A DNA stretch of 6,723 nucleotides from Gammaproteobacteria bacterium (GTDB lineage: Bacteria; Pseudomonadota; Gammaproteobacteria; UBA9214). Location of the stretch: contig JAOULY010000104.1 in the NCBI GenBank assembly GCA_029881775.1, positions 1 to 6,723 on the forward strand, read 5' to 3'. A program made the translations under genes and the position numbers. The notes below the pieces were generated by a model. The model saw only the letters and a list, made by a program, of their open reading frames with translations, did no database searches and had not been told where the DNA came from. Below are positions 1-6,609 of the stretch, one piece after another (position 1 is the first letter of the stretch; every line of letters starts with the position of its first letter).

Positions 1-1377
1 TCCGAAACCATCGCGTGTCAGGTTGCGGACATCCTGGGAGAGAAAGTCCTGCGTGCGAATCTGTATGGTGGCATCTTGTACCGCCACTTCCACAAACTCG
101 ATGGTCTGGCGTAACACCCGACCGAGATTGCCGTTGGCGAACAGGATATAGTCGCTCGCCTTGCAGGGAAACCAGGGTTCCTGGTGAGCAGGGCGCGATA
201 CCAGCGAGTTCATTGTATGCAGGGGCAGGCGGACAACGCCCTCGAGCAGCGGATTCCGTAACACCGAATAGATGCTCAGGGATTCAACAAGGTAGGGCAC
301 ACCATTATAAACAATGCGTTCTTCTTCACGTACCGGGCCGACACCCAGCAACAGGCGCAGTTCGGCGGTATATCGCGGTAGCGTTTGTCGCAAGCTGAGC
401 GCTGCACCGGCGATTGCGATCAGTGCCAGCGTCAGGAACAGGACGTCGCCTCGCACATATAACACCATGAGGATGGCCAGCACGATAATGATTGCTGTTG
501 CAAGGCGATAACTGTAATAAAACAGCGGTGCACGGGCGATGCCGGTATTGTGCTTGGCCCGGTAGAGCCAGCGCCAGTACAGGCTGAGTATTCCTTTCGA
601 TGCGAACCAGATAGCCAGGCTGATCACAAGGGCAATCAGGAAAGTCAGGCCGCGTCCCCGGACAAATTCCGTTAACGCTTCCCATGTTGAGCTCTTCCAC
701 GTGGTGCTTTCCGTTTTAAGCCTGCTTAATGTGTTGTTGGAAATATCCAGCAAGCGCTGTGTATCATCTCTGCGTTGTTCCCATTCGGTTGTTAATTGCC
801 TGACCGATTCGGCCAGCGCGGGTGACAGACCCATGTTGCTGAACTGCGCCAGCGATCCGAGTGCTTTCTCAATGGTCTTTAGCTGTGTTTCGCGACTATC
901 GATTTCCCTGTGCAGGCTGTCAATCTGGCGAGGTCGCGCAGTGAGCTCCTTGAGGCTGGACAACAGCGGCTTGCTGATCTGCTCAAGCTCTGCCTTCCAG
1001 TTGATGGGCTGTTCCGGTTGATCGGTAACGAGTGACTCGTTAGCCCCGCCAAGCAGGACGTATTCGAATGACTCCTGAAGGCCCGTAATTTCAGTATTCA
1101 AGCGTTCCAGTTTCTTCTCGATATCGGGTATTTCCGTTGAATCACCGGTCTGCCTGAGCTGTTCCCTTAACTCGCGGGATGTTGCACGTTTGGTCTCGAT
1201 GGAAAGTTTTAATTTCTCGAGGTTTTCAATGACACCCCTTGAATCGACTTCAGTGCCCGGAGTGACTGTGTTTTGTGCGATTGCAGGGGCTGGCAGCAAG
1301 CAAGCCAGTACTGTAAGCAGTAATGCAAAATGCAGTGCATGAACGGAAATTATGGAGTTTGATCTGGCTGTATTCAT
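1..1377 (-). CDS. MscS-family mechanosensitive channel protein, N-terminal 459 residues (C-terminus outside window)
   Basis: Reading down from the ATG at 1375-1377, the frame is open for 459 codons to the window edge. An in-frame stop (1384-1386) lies three codons upstream, so this is the most 5' ATG; no clear Shine-Dalgarno precedes it. Seen: a signal peptide of about 34 residues (hydrophobic core, then PAPAIA before QN); a long charged helical periplasmic region (about 45-230) with likely coiled coils; and three hydrophobic segments near 243-260, 291-309 and 311-329. Residues 311-392 match the MscS core: a small-residue pore helix (IAIAGAALSLRQTL), a hydrophobic linker (LRLLLGVG) and a beta-domain start (ERIVYNGVPYLVESL). 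Known of the family: such channels open under membrane tension and release solutes during osmotic downshock. Odd: the usual IPN after the beta strand reads LPLHTMN, and the loop is not the typical R-T-x-D-G. A non-canonical, perhaps non-gating, member is possible. MscK-like versus a smaller subfamily cannot be decided without the C-terminus. Confidence 0.75.
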   Translation of the reverse strand, partial: MNTARSNSIISVHALHFALLLTVLACLLPAPAIAQNTVTPGTEVDSRGVIENLEKLKLSIETKRATSRELREQLRQTGDSTEIPDIEKKLERLNTEITGLQESFEYVLLGGANESLVTDQPEQPINWKAELEQISKPLLSSLKELTARPRQIDSLHREIDSRETQLKTIEKALGSLAQFSNMGLSPALAESVRQLTTEWEQRRDDTQRLLDISNNTLSRLKTESTTWKSSTWEALTEFVRGRGLTFLIALVISLAIWFASKGILSLYWRWLYRAKHNTGIARAPLFYYSYRLATAIIIVLAILMVLYVRGDVLFLTLALIAIAGAALSLRQTLPRYTAELRLLLGVGPVREEERIVYNGVPYLVESLSIYSVLRNPLLEGVVRLPLHTMNSLVSRPAHQEPWFPCKASDYILFANGNLGRVLRQTIEFVEVAVQDATIQIRTQDFLSQDVRNLTRDGFG

Positions 1378-1467
1378 GATTATTCAAATCTGCAGGGTTA
1401 TATGTTAATTACGCGGGACCGGGGCCGGATGCCTTCGCCCATGCGGAACGATGCCAGGCAGGTATCC

Positions 1468-1605
1468 CCATGGAGCCTCTGATTAATTGCCAAGACGCCG
1501 TCATTGCGAGGGTGGCGCGTCTATCCTGAACGATGGACTCAATCAGCTGGAGATTGCCACGTCACTTCGTTCCTCGCAATGACTAATTAATCAAAGGTTC
1601 CATGG
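1468..1605. mobile_element. MITE-like / REP-like nested inverted-repeat element, about 138 bp
   Basis: The outer arms are CATGGAGCCTCTGATTAATT (1469-1488) and, on the opposite strand, CATGGAACCTTTGATTAATT (1585-1604). They match at 18 of 20 positions and extend one base outward on each side. Inside them is a second perfect 12-bp inverted repeat, GTCATTGCGAGG (1500-1511), with CCTCGCAATGAC at 1572-1583. The left arm has its own small hairpin, AGACGC (1493-1498) with GCGTCT (1517-1522). No coding frame is visible. From memory, the core GTCATTGCGAGG...GTGGCAATCTCC resembles dispersed palindromic repeats found in many proteobacterial genomes; this was not searched. I see no clear target-site duplication. 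It is probably a non-autonomous element mobilised in trans, or an extragenic palindromic repeat. It could fold into a long hairpin in RNA and insulate the two divergent genes. Confidence 0.7.
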
Positions 1606-1621
1606 TTATTAAAAATTGTCG

Positions 1622-1670
1622 AGGCGGAGTAAAGTATATGCCGTTCACTACACCGGATCGGTACTCATAA
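1622..1670 (+). promoter_or_regulatory. Possible ribosome site and 10-codon leader ORF ahead of the CNNM-like gene
   Basis: AGGCGGAG at 1622-1629 is the best Shine-Dalgarno in this region and sits eight bases before an ATG at 1638. That ATG opens a ten-codon frame, MPFTTPDRYS, which stops with TAA at 1668-1670, one base before the ATG of the next gene. The next gene has no comparable ribosome site of its own, so coupled translation from the leader is a plausible way to start it. The peptide has no run of one amino acid and no obvious attenuator hairpin follows, so this is not a classical attenuation leader. It may simply be chance. Confidence 0.3.
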
Positions 1671-1671
1671 A

Positions 1672-2736
1672 ATGGATGAAATGTCGATAAGTACACTGGT
1701 ATGGGCAGGCATTTTCTTTTGTATCAGTCAGTCAGCCATGTTCTCCGGGCTGAACCTTGCATTGCTGGGTATCAGTCGCCTGCGACTGGAAGTCGAGGCG
1801 TCAGCGGGAAACGCGGCGGCGGTGCGGATTCTGGCCTTGCGCAAGGATGTCAACTTTCTGCTGACAACCATCCTGTGGGGCAATGTTGGTATCAACGTGT
1901 TACTGACCCTGCTATCAAATTCCGTGATGACCGGGGTGGTGGCCTTTTTCTTCTCAACATTCCTGATTACATTTGCCGGTGAAATTGCGCCGCAGGCTTA
2001 CTTCTCCCGGCATGCCCTGCGCATGGGTTCGCTGCTGGCACCGGTACTGCGTTTCTACCAGTTGTTGCTGTACCCGGTCGCCAAGCCCAGTGCGCTGGTA
2101 CTGGACAAGTGGCTAGGTGCAGAGGAGGTCAGTTATTTCAAGGAGCGCGACCTGCATACGGTTATTCGTAAACACATCGAGGCGGATGAGTCGGACGTGG
2201 GGCATCTGGAAGGCGTCGGCGCCATGAATTTCCTTGCGCTGGACGACATCGCGGCGAGGCAGGCAGGTGAGTATGTCGATCCGGACAGTGTTATCACCCT
2301 GCCAGTAGTAAACGATCGCCCGGTCTTTCCGGATATCGAACGCAAGGTTGATGACGCATTCCTGCGGGACGTTAATCATTCGGGCAGAAAGTGGGTCATC
2401 ATAGTGGACGACCGGCAGCAGCCGGTGATGGTGTTGAATGCGAATGCGTTTTTGCGCGGTGCCCTGTTCGGGGACGAGCCGTTTAATCCCTACAAGTATT
2501 GCCATCGGCCCATTGTAGTCAGCGAACCGGATGTGCTGCTGGGGAAATTACTGGCCAGGCTGAAGGTGAGCCCGGAATCCGAGCTAGATGATGTGATAGA
2601 TGAAGACCTGATTCTGGTCTGGGCCGGCGAAAAGCGCGTCATTACCGGTGCCGATATCCTCGGTCGATTGTTGCACGGAATTGTCCAGCGGACTGTGCAC
2701 GTTCGTAATGATCCGCTGATCAGTTCCGGCGCCTGA
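1672..2736 (+). CDS. CNNM/CorC-like membrane protein: DUF21 transmembrane domain plus CBS pair
   Basis: 354 residues. Seen: four hydrophobic stretches near 7-31, 62-82, 84-104 and 117-137, followed by a soluble region that fits a CBS-domain pair (about 190-340). DUF21 signatures are present: FSGLNLALLGI (24-34), GNVGIN (70-75) and GEIAPQAYFSRHALR (103-117). Known of the family: CNNM/CorC proteins act in Mg2+ (or Co2+) efflux or homeostasis, with cytosolic CBS domains that bind nucleotide. FSGLNL and GEI-PQA-SRH resemble the eukaryotic CNNM branch more than the bacterial S-G-S-E-T-A form. The protein ends soon after the CBS region and lacks the extra CorC_HlyC domain of longer bacterial relatives. 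The start at 1672 is the first possible in frame (stop TAA at 1630-1632), and M4 (1681) is an alternative. The ribosome site is weak, so coupling to the short upstream ORF is possible. It is transcribed alone, divergent from the MscS-like gene and convergent with pyk. The transported ion is inference. Confidence 0.85.
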   Translation: MDEMSISTLVWAGIFFCISQSAMFSGLNLALLGISRLRLEVEASAGNAAAVRILALRKDVNFLLTTILWGNVGINVLLTLLSNSVMTGVVAFFFSTFLITFAGEIAPQAYFSRHALRMGSLLAPVLRFYQLLLYPVAKPSALVLDKWLGAEEVSYFKERDLHTVIRKHIEADESDVGHLEGVGAMNFLALDDIAARQAGEYVDPDSVITLPVVNDRPVFPDIERKVDDAFLRDVNHSGRKWVIIVDDRQQPVMVLNANAFLRGALFGDEPFNPYKYCHRPIVVSEPDVLLGKLLARLKVSPESELDDVIDEDLILVWAGEKRVITGADILGRLLHGIVQRTVHVRNDPLISSGA

Positions 2737-2787
2737 AGTTGCGGGGCCGGGGCCTGGCGCTCGACGTGCTACTGAGTGTTTTCTGAC

Positions 2788-2813
2788 GAAGACAGCCTTT
2801 CGGTTCAGTCTTC
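2788..2813. terminator. Weak hairpin between convergent genes, overlapping the pyk stop codon
   Basis: GAAGAC (2788-2793) and GTCTTC (2808-2813) form a perfect 6-bp outer stem. An inner CC/GG with flanking weak pairs can extend it, leaving a small loop and a bulge. It sits at the meeting point of the rightward CNNM-like gene and leftward pyk and contains the pyk TGA (2805-2807). Neither strand has a U-tract directly after the stem, so it is not a typical intrinsic terminator. No better one is visible in the 68-base gap. Confidence 0.25.
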
Positions 2814-4262
2814 CAGCGTGATAACCCGGATTAAATCGGTGCCGCCGGCGGTTTGATGATGGCCCGCCGTTGAAACCACGATATCACCGGTTTGCAGATA
2901 ACCGAGCGACCGGCCGCGCTCGATGGCAAAGGCAATGCGTGCACGGTCGGAGGGTTCACCCTCGTACAGGATGGGTATCACACCCCAGTTCATTGACAGT
3001 TTGCGCGTGACTTTTTCCGAAGAGGTAAGCGCCAGAATGGGAATTTCCGGCCGGTATTTCGAAATCAGTCGTGAGGTGAAGCCGGTCTCGGTCAGGCTGA
3101 TAATGGCGGCCGCCTTCAGGTTGGTCGACATGCTGACCGCGGCCTGGCTGACGGTTTCGGTGATCACGTTCGACGGATTCTGGTTAAAGCGCTGCAGGTA
3201 ACCGTATTCGCCGAGTGAGGCTTCCGCACGACGCGCGATGGTTGCCATGGTGCGGACGGCCTCGACCGGGTACTTGCCGACCGCGGTTTCGCCGGACAGC
3301 ATGACGGCCGACGTCCCGTCGAGAATGGCGTTGGCCACGTCGCTGGCCTCGGCCCGGGTCGGTTTCGGGTTGTGCTCCATGGTGGCGAGCATCTGTGTGG
3401 CGGTGATGACAGGTTTGCCGTCGGTTACCGTCAGGCGAATGATGTGTTTCTGCGTGGCCGGCACATCGGCCAGCGGCAGTTCCACGCCCATGTCACCGCG
3501 CGCGACCATGATGCCATCGGCGACGGCGACGATCTCTTCCAGGTTTTCGACGCCGGCCTTGTTCTCGATCTTGGCAATGATGGGGATATTCACGCCGTTT
3601 TCGATAAGGATCTCGCGCATCTTGTAGACATCGTCGGCAGACTGGATGAACGAGGCGGCGATGTAGTCGACATCGTTTTCTGCGGCGAAGCCGAGTTCCC
3701 GCATAACATCCTCGCGGTTTTCCGGGCTGACTGCGCTGAGTGCGAGCCGCGTATCCGGCAGGTTGACGCTCTTGCTGTTGCCGAGCCGGCCACCGTGAAT
3801 AATGCGGCAGTTAATCGCACCGTTACTGACATCTTCGACCACCAGTTCCAGCGCGCCATCATCCAGCAGTATCGGTGTGCCGGCACTGACTTCCTTCGGC
3901 AGTTTCCGGTAGGTGATGGCAACGCCGCTTGCATCCCCGATACGGTCATCCGTGTAGAGGGTAAAGCGGTTGTTCGGTATGAGTTCTGCGGTTCCCTCCT
4001 GCAGGAGGCCGGTGCGAATTTCAATACCGCGGGTGTCGACCATGATGGCGATACTTCTGCCGGCTTCTGCAGACGCCTCACGCAGGATATTGATTTGCTC
4101 TTTATGACCGGCAAGGTTGCCATGCGACAGGTTCAGGCGGGCCACGTTCATGCCCGCCAGGATCATTTCGACCAGTTTCTCTTTCGAGCTGCAGGCCGGG
4201 CCGATGGTAGCGACGATCTTGGTTTTTCGTTGCGTGCGTATGGCGTTTTCCGCGTTATTCAT
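2805..4262 (-). CDS. pyk: Pyruvate kinase
   Basis: 485 residues, the normal length. The enzyme transfers phosphate from phosphoenolpyruvate to ADP, giving pyruvate and ATP, the last step of glycolysis, in the cytoplasm. Seen: TKIVATIGPACSS (14-26); RLNLSHG (42-48), with the substrate-binding Arg and the K+-site Asn and Ser; the B-domain lid (about 88-180); AKIENKAGVENLEEI (230-244), with catalytic Lys231 and metal ligand Glu233; VARGDMGVELP (253-263), with metal ligand Asp257; TATQMLATM (287-295); PTRAEASDVANAILDG (301-316); MLSGETAVGKYPVEAV (321-336); and a C-terminal allosteric-type domain (about 365-483). Odd: the near-universal DTKGPEIR reads DTRGIEIR (76-83), although D76 is kept. Start: ATG at 4260-4262; the leader has only a weak AGG about 13 bases upstream. 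It lies 66 nt downstream of ccmI on the same strand, so it may be read through from the ccm operon or have its own promoter. It is convergent with the CNNM-like gene. pykA versus pykF type and the effector cannot be told from sequence alone. Confidence 0.97.
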   Translation of the reverse strand: MNNAENAIRTQRKTKIVATIGPACSSKEKLVEMILAGMNVARLNLSHGNLAGHKEQINILREASAEAGRSIAIMVDTRGIEIRTGLLQEGTAELIPNNRFTLYTDDRIGDASGVAITYRKLPKEVSAGTPILLDDGALELVVEDVSNGAINCRIIHGGRLGNSKSVNLPDTRLALSAVSPENREDVMRELGFAAENDVDYIAASFIQSADDVYKMREILIENGVNIPIIAKIENKAGVENLEEIVAVADGIMVARGDMGVELPLADVPATQKHIIRLTVTDGKPVITATQMLATMEHNPKPTRAEASDVANAILDGTSAVMLSGETAVGKYPVEAVRTMATIARRAEASLGEYGYLQRFNQNPSNVITETVSQAAVSMSTNLKAAAIISLTETGFTSRLISKYRPEIPILALTSSEKVTRKLSMNWGVIPILYEGEPSDRARIAFAIERGRSLGYLQTGDIVVSTAGHHQTAGGTDLIRVITLED

Positions 4263-4328
4263 GGGGCTAGCATAACCTGCTTTGCGATTATCGATAAGGA
4301 TTATTTGACGCCGGGTAAAGGGATTTAC
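4263..4328 (-). promoter_or_regulatory. ccmI-pyk spacer with palindrome and possible weak promoter
   Basis: This 66-base spacer is AT-richer than the genes around it. It holds a perfect 10-bp palindrome TTATCGATAA (4288-4297). On the minus strand GATAAT (4292 down to 4287) fits a -10 box at 5 of 6 positions and would give a leader of roughly 18-20 bases, but the -35 position is GC-rich and does not match. A short hairpin, GGTAAA with TTTACC (4314-4329), lies right at the ccmI stop but has no following U-tract, so it is a weak terminator candidate. The promoter call is inference. Confidence 0.25.
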
Positions 4329-5585
4329 CTAGGGTATGGCAGTGTCGATCAGGATATCGAGGCGGGCGTCCGTCTGTGTGCTGACCGGTGTCTTGTTGCC
4401 CTGCAGGTCACCGCTTTGCGGTATGGCATTGCCCGACCTGGAGATGCGTGCGCCGACCGTGACCGGGTCGAATGCGGACAGCAGCATGGCTGGCGACATG
4501 GCCATGGAATCATCCAGCGTGACGGTGACCGGCAGGTCACTGACCTGTTTGCGTACGATTGCCAGCGGCATGCGCGGGCCATTGACCGCGCGGGCAAAGA
4601 TAAACACGGTATCATCCGGGCGCACGCTATCACGCAGTGCCGGGTCCAGTGAAACGTTCACAGTGAGTGCTGCTGCCGGTGCAGGAGTGCCGGTTTGCGA
4701 TGAGTCGGCGACCACCATACTGTCAGCGGGGAGCCCGGCCTGCATGCGGACCTGCTCGATCTGCTCCGTGATGATTTGCCAGTCCTGGCTGTCCGGTGTC
4801 ATCTGCTGTGCGGCCTGTTGCCAGTAATGGATGGCGGTTGCCGCGTCGCCGGACTGGTTCTTCCAGTGTCCGGCCAGCCACAGCGCCTTGATATTGCCGG
4901 GTTCGAGCGCCAGTGCCTGTGTCAGCAGGGTGCCGGATTCATCGGTAAAGCGGCCTTCGCTGGTGGCAACCAGTGCATCGGCGAAATCGGCCAGCATGCT
5001 TGCGCTGTCACCGCCACCCAGGCGCAGGATGTTGCGAAAGGCAGGCACGGCGAGATCATACCGGTTGGTCGCCGTGTAACTGCGTGCCAGCATGACCCAG
5101 CCCTCGATGTTATCCGGATCGCTTTCCATGCGCGCGGCCAGCCGGTTGATCATTTCTTCGATCGACAGCTGGTCGGCATGTTGCTGTTGCTGCTGCCGTG
5201 GGCCGGCCGGCTGCGCCTCGAGCTGGGCGATGATGTGTTCGTTGCCAATCGATTTGTAGAGCAGGATAGCGCCCAGCGGAACGGCGAGCGCCGCCAGCAG
5301 TATGCTCCAGTTGCCATTGCGTGCGGGCTTGCCGCCGGTACCGCTACCGGCCAGGTCACTGAGCAGTTCCTGTTCCAGGTCTTCGCGGGCGGCATCGTAT
5401 TGTGCCTGTTCGATGCGACCGGCACCGAGGTCCAGCGCCAGCTCGGCCAGCCGTGCACGGGCGATTTCGGCGTTGAGTGCGTCCTGGTCAACCGTGCTGA
5501 GCGCCGGTTTGCGGAACAGGGGCATCACGACGAACAGCAGTGCCAGCAGTGACATGACGGCTACGAGCGCGAGAAAAATATTCAT
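4329..5585 (-). CDS. ccmI: Cytochrome c maturation protein CcmI (TPR apocytochrome chaperone)
   Basis: 418 residues. Known: CcmI binds the C-terminus of unfolded apocytochrome c in the periplasm and presents it to CcmF/CcmH for haem ligation. Seen: a first membrane segment (about 3-23); a leucine-zipper-like charged cytoplasmic loop (about 33-80; ARARLAELALDLGAGRI is typical of the family); a second membrane segment (about 93-111); a glutamine-rich linker (131-135, five Gln); TPR-type helices (about 140-285, with DPDNIEGWVMLARSY and ALEPGNIKALWLAGHW); and a C-terminal beta-rich domain (about 307-418; VNVSLDP, DDTVFIFARA, GARISRSGNA) as in longer CcmI/CycH proteins. The ATG overlaps the ccmH stop by four bases (ATGA, 5582-5585). 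There is little ribosome site of its own, so translation is probably coupled to ccmH. It is the last ccm gene of the cluster. In E. coli this region is fused to CcmH; here it is separate. Confidence 0.95.
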   Translation of the reverse strand: MNIFLALVAVMSLLALLFVVMPLFRKPALSTVDQDALNAEIARARLAELALDLGAGRIEQAQYDAAREDLEQELLSDLAGSGTGGKPARNGNWSILLAALAVPLGAILLYKSIGNEHIIAQLEAQPAGPRQQQQQHADQLSIEEMINRLAARMESDPDNIEGWVMLARSYTATNRYDLAVPAFRNILRLGGGDSASMLADFADALVATSEGRFTDESGTLLTQALALEPGNIKALWLAGHWKNQSGDAATAIHYWQQAAQQMTPDSQDWQIITEQIEQVRMQAGLPADSMVVADSSQTGTPAPAAALTVNVSLDPALRDSVRPDDTVFIFARAVNGPRMPLAIVRKQVSDLPVTVTLDDSMAMSPAMLLSAFDPVTVGARISRSGNAIPQSGDLQGNKTPVSTQTDARLDILIDTAIP

Positions 5586-6073
5586 GAGGAGTGATCACCA
5601 TTAGCCGGGTCGTCCGACAGTATCTGCTTGAGGCGCTGGCGGTCTGTAGCGGAAATATCTGCGCGGGTGGTGTGCTGTTGGCGGCGCAGGGAACGCACCA
5701 GTAACAGGATGGCGACCAGCAGCAGTACAAACGGTCCGAACCAGATAAGCCAGGTGGACGGTTTGACGGGGGGGCTGTAAAGCACGAAATCGCCGTAGCG
5801 TTCAACCAGGAAATCGACAATCTGTGCGTCACTGTTGCCGGCCTGCATCATGCCGTAGACCTCGGCGCGCAGGTCATGTGCCAGCTCGGCGTCCGAGTCG
5901 ACCAGGGACTGGTTCTGGCAGACCAGGCAGCGCAGTTCCTCGATGACATCCTTGAAGCGTTGCTCTTCGCCAGGCGTATCAAAGGTGAAGGATTCCAGCG
6001 TGGCTGTGGCCTGCAGGTTGCCGCTTGCCAGTAGCAAGCTGATCATCAGCAGGGTAATAAAGCGGCGTGTCAT
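5582..6073 (-). CDS. ccmH: Cytochrome c maturation protein CcmH (thiol oxidoreductase)
   Basis: 163 residues. Seen: a signal peptide (about 1-23); the family hallmark LRCLVCQNQSL (47-57) with Cys49 and Cys52; a three-helix periplasmic region ending GDFVLYSPP (94-102); and one membrane segment (about 107-127) followed by a short polar tail. Known: CcmH (CycL/Ccl2) works with CcmG to reduce or resolve the apocytochrome haem-binding cysteines, and it forms part of the CcmF-H-I haem ligation complex. GGAGG at 6081-6085 lies seven bases before the ATG and is the strongest ribosome site in the cluster. The start overlaps the ccmG stop by four bases (6070-6073). The protein ends where the E. coli CcmI-like half would begin, so this is the short, unfused form. 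Confidence 0.96.
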   Translation of the reverse strand: MTRRFITLLMISLLLASGNLQATATLESFTFDTPGEEQRFKDVIEELRCLVCQNQSLVDSDAELAHDLRAEVYGMMQAGNSDAQIVDFLVERYGDFVLYSPPVKPSTWLIWFGPFVLLLVAILLLVRSLRRQQHTTRADISATDRQRLKQILSDDPANGDHSS

Positions 6074-6609
6074 TGTTCGGCCTCCAGGCGTGCGATCAAC
6101 GGCAACAGTTCATTGTGGATGACGGTACGCGTCAGGGGGCCGATATGCTTGTGACGGATAATGCCGCGCTTGTCCATGATGAAGGTTTCCGGTGCACCGT
6201 AGACGCCCCAGTCGATTCCGGTGCGACCATCGGCGTCGAACGCGTTGGCGATGTAGGGGTCACCGAGTTGCCGCAGCCAGCGTAGTGCGTCCGCGCGTTT
6301 GTCCTTGTAATTCAACCCATAGATGTCGACCTTGCCGGTCCGCGCCAGCTCGAGCAGTACCTCGTGCTCCGCGCGGCAGGACACGCACCAGGTCGCCCAG
6401 ATATTGAGGGCGCTGACCTTGCCCTTGAGATCCGTGTCGCTGATGGTTGCATCCGGATCGGCCAGCAGCGGCAGCGTGAAGACGGGCATCGCCTTGCCGA
6501 TCAGCGGGGAAGGGACAATCTTCGGATCAAGGCTCAGGCCACGGTACAGCAGTCCTGCCAGCAGCAGGAACAGTATCAGCGGGGCGAGGTAGCGCAGGTA
6601 TTGCATCAT
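6070..6609 (-). CDS. ccmG: Cytochrome c maturation thioredoxin CcmG/DsbE
   Basis: 179 residues. Seen: an N-terminal membrane anchor (about 7-22); GKAMPVFTLPLL (38-49), typical of the family N-terminus of the fold; the active site WATWCVSCRAEHEVL (71-85) with Cys75 and Cys78; and the cis-proline segment YGAPETFIMD (137-146) with Pro140, followed by HKHIGPLT. Known: CcmG is a periplasmic reductant of the CcmH/apocytochrome disulfide, fed with electrons by DsbD/CcdA. The dipeptide between the cysteines is VS rather than the PT of E. coli, which is within family variation. The ATG at 6607-6609 shares one base with the ccmF TGA. A second in-frame ATG follows at 6604-6606, but AGGAAG upstream (within ccmF) sits better for the first. 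It is tightly coupled in the operon with ccmF and ccmH. Confidence 0.97.
   Translation of the reverse strand: MMQYLRYLAPLILFLLLAGLLYRGLSLDPKIVPSPLIGKAMPVFTLPLLADPDATISDTDLKGKVSALNIWATWCVSCRAEHEVLLELARTGKVDIYGLNYKDKRADALRWLRQLGDPYIANAFDADGRTGIDWGVYGAPETFIMDKRGIIRHKHIGPLTRTVIHNELLPLIARLEAEQ
6081..6085 (-). promoter_or_regulatory. ccmH ribosome binding site
   Basis: GGAGG on the minus strand, seven bases before the ccmH ATG and inside the 3' end of ccmG. It confirms the ccmH start that overlaps the ccmG stop. Confidence 0.7.

Larger units (their letters stand above)
1378..1671. other. Divergent intergenic region
   Basis: These 294 bases separate the leftward MscS-like gene from the rightward CNNM-like gene and should hold the promoters of both. 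Its middle is taken up by the inverted-repeat element at 1468-1605 and its right end by the possible leader ORF at 1638-1670. Next to the MscS-like gene, an AT-rich patch (1398-1412) reads ACATATAAC on the minus strand. It contains a TATAAC that could be a -10 box, but I see no -35 partner at the right distance. No tRNA or known small RNA is recognised. Confidence 0.6.

Noticed and set aside
326..700. 124-codon minus-strand frame within the MscS-like gene
   Set aside because: It overlaps, in another frame, the 459-codon MscS-like reading frame, which has a signal peptide, membrane segments and the MscS core. The alternative translation is rich in Cys, Arg and Pro and shows no family features.
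1616..1640. TTGTCG ... TATATG as a promoter for the CNNM-like gene
   Set aside because: The spacing between the two boxes is only about 13 bases and the downstream box overlaps the possible leader ATG, so it does not fit a sigma-70 promoter.
2737..2804. GC-rich run GGGGCCGGGGCC after the CNNM-like stop as a rho-independent terminator
   Set aside because: No stable hairpin of useful length followed by a T-run could be drawn on either strand.
4259..4273. Four-codon mini-ORF (MLAP) on the minus strand overlapping the pyk ATG as ATGA
   Set aside because: It is too short, and the only purine run (AGG) is two bases from its ATG, too close for a ribosome site. It is likely chance.
3372..4652. 426-codon open frame on the plus strand opposite pyk and ccmI
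   Set aside because: It is antisense to strongly supported pyk and the end of ccmI. Its translation has no recognisable domain, and long antisense frames are common opposite GC-rich codon-biased genes.
4776..5552. 258-codon open frame on the plus strand opposite ccmI
   Set aside because: Shadow of ccmI codon usage; no motif or membrane pattern makes sense and it lies wholly within a well-supported gene.
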